DNA of 64,000 bases, taken from assembly GCF_030052815.1 (NCBI RefSeq), contig NC_079505.1, forward strand, positions 68,408,324 to 68,472,323. Reading direction: 5' to 3'. The notes below the pieces were generated by a model, which had not been told where the DNA came from, made no database searches, and saw only the letters and a list, made by a program, of their open reading frames with translations. Both the position numbers and the translations under genes were made by a program. Source of the DNA: Hevea brasiliensis (lineage: Eukaryota > Streptophyta > Magnoliopsida > Malpighiales > Euphorbiaceae). Below, one piece after another: positions 11,201 through 22,300 of the stretch. Positions within the stretch are counted from its first letter, which is position 1, and each line of letters starts with the position of its first letter.

Positions 11201-13277
11201 TGAACTGAACCAACCAATTAAGGGCCTTGTTCTATTCTGTTTTGAGTGTTGTCCCCAAAGCCACTAGCCTAGGTTCTAAATTCCTAAACATAAAGAAACT
11301 CAACCCATGTCCATTCTCCATAAACATTCTCATTTGCTATTTCATTTCAGCAGCCTTTTCTAACCCAAAAGCACACAACTTTTTTTTTTCCACCTTTCTT
11401 CATTTTTCATCATTTCTTTGCGCCATCTACCAGCAGTGATGGCCATCACCCACCCAAAGGCCAAAGGCCTTCCATCCTCGCCACAACGACTCCCCAGAGA
11501 CCGACATAGTTCTTTCCTTCCGTTATCTTTGATTTTCCCTCATCCTTTCCCTTCAACTTCAACCCTAAGATTAGTCATCACTAATATCCTAAGCGCTGAA
11601 TCCCTAATTCATGCATTGATCGATTTTCTCCCTTCAATGTTCAAATATCAGTTTCCCAGTTGAAGTCAAATCACCATTGTTCTTGGGTCCTCGCGATGGA
11701 CCTTGAACCTTGCTCATCTCGATGCTGCAGCTGCTGCGATGCACATTTGTAGCTTTTCCAATGTTCGAATGCCATGGCTTGAGATCTCTCTACATAGGAT
11801 GTTATGATAATAAGGAGAACAAGAGCTGAGAGAATATAGGATAATATATTGTATAAATTGGTAGCATTGTAACCGATTTCAGTAGTCAAGAATTCAATAA
11901 TACAACAATTCTTTCTCTCTCAAATTCGCTCTCTCTCTCTCTACTTCTTTCACGTTCTTTCTCTTTTCTTCTCTGTTCTGCTTTCTTTTCCCTGTTGGTC
12001 TTCCTTTCCCTCCTTCAATTCAGAATTTTGGAGAGTTCATAACACGGGACTACAGCAGCTTCAAGGTCTCTCTCTCCACAAAAATTGTTGAAATTTTGAG
12101 AATTTTTTTTTGAAATATTTTCTTAAAACCTGTATATTTATCATTTGAATTTGTTATATGATGTAAATTTGATAATTTTATGGGATTGATCAAGTTTGTT
12201 TTATGATGAATGGCACTGAGAATCTAGGGTTGGGACTAGGCATTGGGTACTGGCTGGGCAGTGGTGCTAACAGCATCATTGGCAGTGTTTGACATTCTGT
12301 TCAAAACTGGCAACTTTATGGTTCGGTTCGATTTTCATTTTATAGGATTTCAGTAATTCAGTTTTTGTAGTGCAGTTCAGAGGCAAATTAACGGATTGCA
12401 CACCCCTAACTTAGGCCATTCTAGGTCTACATGATTTTAACTTCACCTTCCCGCCATTGGCTGTAAACTCAATATACATGCTCTCTCCCCCATAGTAATT
12501 AAAGGCACAATGCACACTAAGGCGCCAAGGGTCCTAGAGCCTGAGAGCAAGGCGTGTGCCTCAATGAGGCGAGCAGGAAAATTTTTTTAAAAAAATATTC
12601 CATTAGAAGTCAAATAAATGTGAATATTTCATCAAATTTCAAACATGAAAACTAAAAATAATAATAATGAGATGGTGGTTTCCTTTTGAAAAATAAAAGC
12701 CATGGATGTTGAAACGAGACTAAACTTGCAGCCAAGTACTCCCACACTCAGATTTCCTCAATGTTTCCAGTAAAACTAACTCCTTCCTTAAAACAATGAA
12801 TCTCAGGTCAAATATGATAACAATTTACAGGTTAGCCTATTTCCTAATTACATTTTTATAATTTTTGTTTATGTAACAATTGCAAGCAAAGCACCAACAA
12901 TTATGGTGGCTGTTATTTACAGGTTTTGAAGAGGGCTGTTACGTGTGATACCATTATTTATAGGCAAATAGGTACTTGCAGGTGTAACGGCCATAATGGC
13001 CGTTATCGACTGTTAAATAACGGTAACGGCCGTTACTTTGAAGATTCCTCTGCCATTTTTCATTTTACGAACTTTGCAAATTTTTCAAAAAAAAAATTGC
13101 GTAGAGCCAAGCCATTACCGTTACGGCCGTTATATGCCTATTTCCGTTACTGGCAAAAGCGACCGTGACCACGATTTGAGACCATGCCAACAATATAACA
13201 GAAAAAGGGGGAAAAAAGGGGCAGCATCACAGAATAAGAAAAAAGAAAATCTGAAGAAGAAGCAGAGAAAGAACAAA

Positions 13278-13312
<35 letters not shown>

Positions 13313-16300
13313 AGATAATGAACAAAGCTACAAAAGAAAAAGAAAAAAGAAAAAAAGAATGCCAGAACAGGCAGAAGCAGAGTTCTCTCAAACAAGATAA
13401 AAACAAGAAAACATGGTTAGTGATACTTCCAAATGGCTGTATGGAAAAACAAAGCATTTGGACTGACAGTTTTAAAAGGACTAAAAGAGAATGAACAAAT
13501 CCAACATCAAGAACAGGACAAGTAATCCCAACACTAAATCATTAAAAAAATCAGGCATATATATATCATACAGGCACCAAAGGAGATGCAAGCGATGTAC
13601 AAAACAACTATATAACGTCTAGAACTTCCATAAATAGAACTATAAAGCCATAACTATAGATTTTTTGCTATTAGATACAACCAGCCTCTGAAAATGACTT
13701 ATTCAGGAATACAAAGGATGACAAGATCAGCATAACACCTCAAGTTCTTGTCCTGTTCCTAAGTATTCAGGACCCTAGGAACAATTTTGGTAAAACCACC
13801 CAAGGGGGTACATTTCCTTGGATACTTTGACCAAGAGCATCGCGCTGCCTTGAATATTAGGGAGATCTTACAATTTGCAATGAGGAGAAAGAAAAGTGCT
13901 AAAAGAAGACAGATTGAACAAATCTGCCAATTGGTATGCTTGAAGTGGCTTTGCAACTACTTATAGACCCTTGGCTGTTTCAGCCATAAGCAGGCAAAAG
14001 CTTTTGAGATGCTTTTAACCAAAACATCCAAACTCCAAGAGCATCTTTAGACAGAATTCAAGAGTCGTCATGGCCAAAAGCAGAAGCAAAAACACTAAAT
14101 ATGCCATGTTTGTGCTTTTGAGATGGGCTGCTGCCTAGAAAATTGCAATTAAGGGTTTATCTGAGAGAAAAGAAGTAATGCCTTGTCTAGTGGAAGAAAT
14201 TTGGCATGGTGGTGAAAGCATAGTCAATCCAATGAATTACAGTGAAGGATTTCCAGGACTACAACTAAAACACAGAGAACGAAAGAGAGAAAAATTACAA
14301 GACATGCATGCGTTCATTTTATTCTTGATACTTGCATCGATTAGAAGCTATAACTCCCAATTAGGAAACTACCAAATTATAAAGAAGGAACAAGTTAAAC
14401 CCAAAACAAAAAACTAAAACTCCTAGAACTCCTAAACAATTATCCAGAAACCCTATATTTAGAACTACTTTACACTAAATTAGACTATATGGCATAAAGA
14501 GTCATACACTGAATAGCTCAGAAGCCAACATCCCAAAATCTCACAGTTGCTAAAATTGGAACTGCATATCAAAAGAGCTACTATAATCTTTGTTCCCTGT
14601 TGCATCACTAGTGAATTCATTTTGAATATTTTTATTCAAATCTGAGTGTTGCAGCAATTATGAATGATTTTTCATAAGTTTTAAAATATATTATCCTCAT
14701 TTCTCTCTGTCTAATCTTTTTTTTTTTTAAATACTGCAATACAACTATGAAGAAACCAGCTCCACCAAATGCTGATCTGGTATAGAGTGATCAGTAACCT
14801 GACAAAACATACAATGGAAAATCTAAGGTAGTCCAAGAATTTTTTTTTCGAAGGAGGCATTGCATGATGTTGAGATACCGAAATTCCAAATGGTCAACTA
14901 AATGGCTGCAGAAAGAAGCCTTAAATAGTAGGGAACCTAACACCTAAATATTGTGAAGAAATATACCTTGCAAATCAGTATGGAAACAGATTGAAAATCT
15001 TTCAGGAGTAATACTATGTGTTAGATTTCTTAGCTCTGAGCCGATAATGTATCATGGTTTAATCCCTGTTTGTCATAGCTTTAATGGCCTTTTTTTTAAT
15101 GCTTTGCTTTGTTTTTTTATAATTTTATTTGTTAATACCAGCAATCAGCCCAATGCATCTTCTCCAACATTTCCAGGTTTTCTTTACTGCCTATCAAATT
15201 CAGAAAATGAAAACACAGCCCTTAGCAGAGCCAACCGGCCCTAGGAAGAAAAAGTGTTTCAAACAATTGCTAGTTACATGAAATTTTTCAGCATGTGTAA
15301 TATTCTTCAGCAGTAATTGATAGCATGCAGTGCATTAATCAGAATTTTCATTGAATGCAAATGAAACCCTCAAAGGGACTATGTGTAATATTCACAAAAA
15401 TCAATTATATCTGCATTATATTTTTTTATGAAGTTATAAATTTAACTGCCTATTCAATATGGCATGTAGTAGGAACATTATCTTACCATCAGCCCTCGAT
15501 TGCGTGAGCGAGAAAGATCTTGAATATATTTTTCAAAAGCCTCAAGTCTAACTTTCCCTTTGACTTCGATAAAATTAGGCCACTTGCAAGCAGGCATCTT
15601 CTCACCACTGCATATGAAAATCATCATGTAGAAAGTCAACAATAAAAATTTACTGCTCCAACCTACATGTACACAAAATTTATCATACCAAAGCAGCTGA
15701 TGAGATGCTCTATATGGTGAATGTGTTAATTGTTGTTTAACCATTGAAGACCATCCAATTAGGATGCCAAACTTATGAGCTTCAAAACAATCACACTGAA
15801 GTATATAATTAGAATATCCAAGTTCAAAAGCTTAATTGGATTTTGGGAAATGAGGGTGATACAAGGGAAATATAAAACACCTAAATAATTCATATTCCAA
15901 AACAAAGACATTGCACTGTAAAGATTAAGATACTCATTTATCATCAAGGTTCAATACTGATTTTCTTTTTTTAAAAAGAAGTGCCTTGCCTAAAAGTTTG
16001 CGTACTTGAAATCATTGTGATTGATAAAATTTTATGTAACCTCATTGTTTCAATCTTATGTTTAAATTTCTATTGCATATAAATTGGAAAACTTTAGGGA
16101 TTGTTTACTTGTAGAGAACAATTTTCTGTTTTCCATTTTCTAAGAAAACTCTAATTTTCATTTTTCATGGAAAATTAAAAAAAAATGAAAAAGTGTTTGC
16201 CTGTCAATAATAGAAAATAGTTTTCTAATTCAAAAAAATTTAAAAAAAATCATATTTTTCATGATTAAAAAAATAAATCATTATAAAATATATTTAAAAA

Positions 16301-19300
16301 CTTATTGCACCTTTAAAAATTTTTTAATATGTGTTATTTATTTATTTTATAAAAATATGAATAATTTTTTATTATTGTAATAAATATTTTCTTAAATAAT
16401 TATTCAATTTTAGTTATGAAAAAGTTAATAGTATAATTTTGGTTATAAAAAAAATATTATTTTCAATTTGAAAAACAGTTAAAAAAACTAAACTTTTGTT
16501 ATAAAGGGAAACAATGGAAAAGAACTTAAAACTATTTTCCAAATCTTACTTAGATTTCAAAAACTAAAAAACTAGTTTTCCAGTTCTTCATTGGAAACTG
16601 GTACATGTAAATACGAAACTCTATTTTACAGTTTTTTTAAGAAAACATTTCCAAAAAAAACTAGCCCGATTTTCAACAAGTGAAGTTCTTCATATCCATC
16701 GATTTAGACCTTTATTAAGGCAACTTAAATGAATGTATTTGGAGGTTGTAGAGGGATCCATTGTCAAGCATTACAATCAGAAATTTCAAAATTTGAACAG
16801 CCATGATGTAACACAAAAATCAGAATTCAAGTGGCTAATACTTCTAATAACATGGGAAATAACAGAATAAAAGGAAGGCTTTAGCAGAAGTGTAACAGGC
16901 TCCCTCCAAGGAAAACTATTCTTCCTTGTTTTCTGTTTGTAGACAATGGCATTATACTATTCACCATGTTTCATGCTCTAGCCTCTAGGAGAGTATTTTC
17001 AAGTTTCTAACTCACAAATAAGTGGATAATAAAACTGGGGCATTACTTCTATGTTCTATCAGTTAGATCTTTTATATCACCATCATCCTACATTTAATGA
17101 CTCTTGAAAAGAATTTGCCATTCCTAAATCCTAGATCACAAATTTATTTTTCCTCAGTCATGTTTGATCAATTTAAACATTGAACTAATGATTAGTCTCT
17201 GTGTTTTTGCATATTGGAATTAATAATTAATCACCTAATTAATTAAGCATTTGTCCGATTTATTTGGATCTAAGAGAACTCTCTAAATAAGAAGTCATGA
17301 ATGGAACAACTCAGAATGTTTGGCATCAGCTTGCACTAAAATTGAGGCTACCACTACACAAATCAGGAGTCTTTTTTTTTTTTTCTCTTTTTTCTTTTTT
17401 CTTCTTTAAAGACTTTATTCTTGCAATTTGTAAAGCACTTCACCCACCAAAATAAAAAGCAATGATGACTGGCTCATTTTTATTCTTTTTTAATGTTTTC
17501 CACTGGATTTGAACAGTTTTCAAATGGCTCATTTTTTTTATCAGTAAGAGATTATTTGTGTTCATTTATCAATAACAAACAATCTCAAACTTGATTTTAG
17601 AACACTTTTACAAGCAAGAACGAGTTAATGAAAAATATTTATGGACCCCTTATTGATCTAGTTTGATTACATTTATCGCTCCAGGTGAAGTAAGAAGTAT
17701 ATTAGAAGTATATTAAGGAGATATCTTTTATAAAGAAGCTTATAATATTCTCCATACAGGTAAAAACCATATTCAAAACGGTAAAACACAATAATTTATA
17801 AAACAATATGCAAACACAATTTTTATAATTTTACACTATAAGAACTTAGCACAATTTAGATAAAAACCATATGCAAAAACAATAATTTATAATTTTAAAC
17901 TAAGAATTTAGTACACTTGACTTTGTCCTTCTGTGTTATGAACTTAGCTTTTGTGTTTGGTAATGAGCTTGAGCTCAATTCAGTAACTTGTAAACACAAA
18001 TCAAACCAAACTTGAGCTAACTTTGAGAATTTTTGGTAACAAAAAGAGAGCTACAGCTCTGAGGAATACACAGTGCAGAGACGGAAGTAAGAAACTCCAC
18101 TGCCATCCTGCAACAGCCATGACATCAGACCATCAGGAACTTGTTGCAAAATCTTAGACCCTACAGGCAGCAAAATGGCCCAATTTGCCTACCAATCTGC
18201 ACTTCTATTAGCTTCCCTGTATATATGCCTCATCCTTATGTCCCCAAAATTCAAACAAATCTTCCTGATAGTTTTAAACTCTGCAGTAAAGAAATTGATA
18301 GTTTTTCGAATCAGCCAAATGGTTCTTTAAGTCCACAAGATGCTAAATTAGTAATGCTTTTATAGCAGGAGAAATCTACTCTTAATTCTTTATGCTATAT
18401 TTTATCTTTGTGAACAGGCACATGGCCATGCAGACCTTTTTTTTCTCCTTTCCTCCTTTCAGGCTAACTATTGACTGTTGTTAGATTCGTACAATTCTCT
18501 ATTCAAATTGTGCAATTCAATTCGATTCGATTCTCCATCCTAGCGATTTGAATCTATAGGCTGAATCGCAAATGTTCCTTAAGCATGACCAAATAGGAAG
18601 AATCGATAGTGAATCGGGTGAATTGACATGAATCGACCAATTCGGTCCTTTTTCTTTTCTAGAGGATTGCTGGACCCTATGGTTTCAAAATTTAAAATTT
18701 CACTTCATTTTTACCATGAAAAGTGCACTTAAATTTTTTCCTTAACCATTTTTCTTTCACCAACCATTCCTTTCCTGATACCTCTTCTTTCTTTCTTTTT
18801 TTTTTTTTTTGTTAATTTACTTCTCTAATTATAGTTTCCAAATTATGACAGTTTAGTATATTAATATATTCTAACCTTTTAATTTAACTTGCTATCATTT
18901 TTTTATTATTTATCTAATTAAATTTAAATGGGAGTTTCACCACATACACAATAATAATCAATATCCACAATTTAAGAACTCATAATTTATAACATAAAAT
19001 TACTTCCTCCGTCTCATTGTAATAGATGGTTTAGAAAAAATTTTTTTGTTCCGCTTTATTTGCTATTTTAAAAAAACAAGAAAGCACTAATTTTTTTTTT
19101 GCTAACTTTAGCCTTATCTATTATTATTCCTAATGCATTTATCTTTTCTTCACACCTTTCTACATTTCAGTGATACTACAAGGGTACTTTAGTCAATTAT
19201 TAGTCTTTGCTTTTTATAAAAATAATGCTATCCAATCATTTCCCTAATCGTTGTGCAAAAACCTTAAAAAATTATTCAAATGGGACAGAGAAAGTATAAC

Positions 19301-22300
19301 ATAAGAAGAATATATTTTCTATTATATAAAACATACTTCTAATTAGATAAACAATAATTCCATATTTATCAAAATATGACATTGTAATATTTAATTCCGC
19401 CTAAGTAGTTTGTGCTTGGCCGGTCTCAAACCCGGATGAAGGAGGAGGGTTGCGGTAGGTGACAACTAGCGTAAAAATTTCGTCACACCTCATGATATGG
19501 ATTTTACGAAATAAACGTTGGAGCGTTCTCTACTTACAACCCCCTACGTCGAAGCCAGGGTGTAATGAGAAATATGCAAGGGTATAGGGCGTTCAACGAA
19601 AGCGAAGCGCCATACCGGCGCCTGGGTGTGGTGTTAAATAAGTAAGGGTTCCCACATCATGGATGAGTCTGGGCAAAGAAGTTAGTCCATAAAACAGATA
19701 GTGGAACAGAACACAAGATAGGCATAAAAAACAATAGAATGATATCATAGAAGGAGATCAATCAGTAAGGAATAAGATAGGAGAAGAATCAGAGTTAATA
19801 CTTGGAATGTTGAATCACTTATAGGAAAATTAGTGGAGCTTGTGAATACCTTGGAAAGGAGAAACGAAAATATTATTTGCATTCAGGAGACTAAATGGGT
19901 AGGAGAGAAAAACAAGGAAGTGGGTAATTCAGGATACAAACTGTAGTTTACCAGAAAGGAGAGGAATAAGAACGGAGTGGGCATGATCATATACAAGACA
20001 TTGAAAGATGCCGTAATAGTTGTGAAAAGAGTAGGAGATAGAATTATACTAGTAAGCTAGTACTAAAAGGAGAAACAATAAATATAGTTAGTGCTTATAC
20101 CCCACAAATAGGACTAGATAATGAGAGTAAACAAAGATTTTGGGAAGATATGGATGATATAATGCAAAGTATATTGAATGAAGAGAATGTTTTCATCGGT
20201 GGAGATTTGAATGAACATGTAAGAAGTGATAAGCAAGGTTACAAGAATGTTCATAGAGGTTTTGGTTTTGGTAGCCGAAATAAGGAGGGGAAAAGCATCA
20301 TGGATTTTGTCATGGCATATGATCTAATACTAGCAAATACCTACTTTATAAAAAGGAAGTCGCATTTAGTGACTTTTAAAAGTGAACAACATAGAAGCCA
20401 AATTGACTTCCTCTTAACCAGGAAGACAAGTAGAGCTCTATGCAAGGGTTGCAAGGTTATTCCGGGAGAGACTTTAACAAGTCAATATCGTTTAGTGGTC
20501 TTGGATGTCAAGTTTAGGAACAATTCAAGAAAGGCTAGAAGAAATATTATAGCTCAAACAAAGTGGTGAGAGTTCACAGGAGTAAAGCAAGTGAAATTCA
20601 AAAATCAGCTTCTCGAGTCCGAAGTATGGAAGCTGAATGTGGAGGCTAATGGTATGTGAATAAAGATGGCATCAAAGATTAGAGAAGTAACTAGAAAAGT
20701 ACTTGGAGGGTCTAGAAGACATAGACCACCCTCAAAAGAGAGATGGTGGTGGAATGAGGAAGTACAAAAGGCAGTGAAGAGAAAAAGGGAATGATATAAG
20801 AAATTACCTAAGTGTGATAATAATAAGGCTTATGAACGGTACAATATAGTAAAGAAAGAGGCAAAAAAGGCGATTAATCAATCAAGAGAGCAGGCTTTTG
20901 AAAAGTTATATGAGAAACTTGAAACTAAAGAAGAGGAAAAAGATATTTATAGATTAGCAAGGAGAAGAGAAAAGAAATGTCAAGATCTCAATCAAGTTAG
21001 GTGCATTAAGGATAAAGAAGGAAAAGTGTTAGTGAAAGATGAGGACATTATAGAAAGATGGAGAAATTATTTTGATGATCTCTTCAATAATAGTCAAAGT
21101 GGTAATAGCATGAATATAGACTACAGAGAAATGGAAAAGAATGTGAATTACACTAGAAGGATTAGATCTTCAGAAGTAAAGGAAGCACTTAAAAGAATGA
21201 TAAGTTTGTGGACCTGATAGAATACCAATTGAAGTGTAGAAGTGTTTGGGAGATATAGGAGTGGCATGGTTAACCAAATTGTTTAATAAGATTCTAAACT
21301 CAAAGAAAATGCCTGATGAATAGAAGAAAGACATTCTAGTACCTATTTTTAAAAATAAGGGAGACATACAGAGTTACTCAAACTATAGGAGAATTAAACT
21401 CATAAGCCACACTATGAAGTTGTGGGAGAGAGTTGTGGAACATCGACTACGTCATGACACTTCTATCTCTCTAAATCAATTTGGCTTCAAACCCTGTCGT
21501 TTAACTATGGAAGCGATCTTTCTCATTAAAAGTTTGATGGAGAAATATAGAGATGTGAAGAAAGATCTACATATAGTTTTTATCGATTTGGAGAAGGCTT
21601 ATGATAGTGTTCTAAGAGATGTCTTGTGGAGAGTGTTAAAACAAAAGAGGGTATCTATTAGGTACATATAAGTGTTGAAAGATATGTATGAAAGAGCAAC
21701 TACTATAGTGCGCACAGTGGGAGGGGACACGAGATTTTCCTATCTCAGTTGGATTACACCAAGGTTCAACTATGAGCCTTTACCTCTTTACATTAATTCT
21801 AGATGACTTGATGAAACATATACAAGAGAGTATTCATTTGTGCATGATGTTTGCGGATGATATAGTTCTGATAGAAGAGACGCAAGAAGGAGTGAATAGA
21901 AAGCTAGAGCTTTGGAGAAGTATACTAGAGTCAAAGAGCTTTAAATTAAGTAGAACGAAGACAGAATATATGCATTGCAAATTCAGTGAAGGCCGAACTA
22001 GTGATAGGAAAGGAGTTAGTTTGGATGGAATAGTATTGCCTCAACGTAATCACTTTAAATATCTTGGCTCAATCCTTCAAATAGATGGGGGATGTGAGGG
22101 GGATGTTAGTCATAGAATTAAAACCGGATGGTTAAAGTGGAGATATGTCACAGGAGTTTTATGTGATCACAAGATTCCCAATAAGTTGAAAGGAAAATTT
22201 TACCGTACAGCCATACGACAAGTCATGTTATATGGTAGTGAGTGTTGGGCAATAAAGAAGCCATATGTGTCTAAGATAAGAGTTGCGGAGATGAGAATGT

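Noticed and set aside
13038..13457. Lys-rich and Phe-rich open frames on opposite strands
   Set aside because: Produced by the 28-base A tract and surrounding purine-rich sequence; no complexity that could fold or be conserved.
20150..20569. Possible cellular endonuclease or craniofacial-development-like protein
   Set aside because: It is the endonuclease domain of an RTE LINE with target duplications and a reverse transcriptase downstream.
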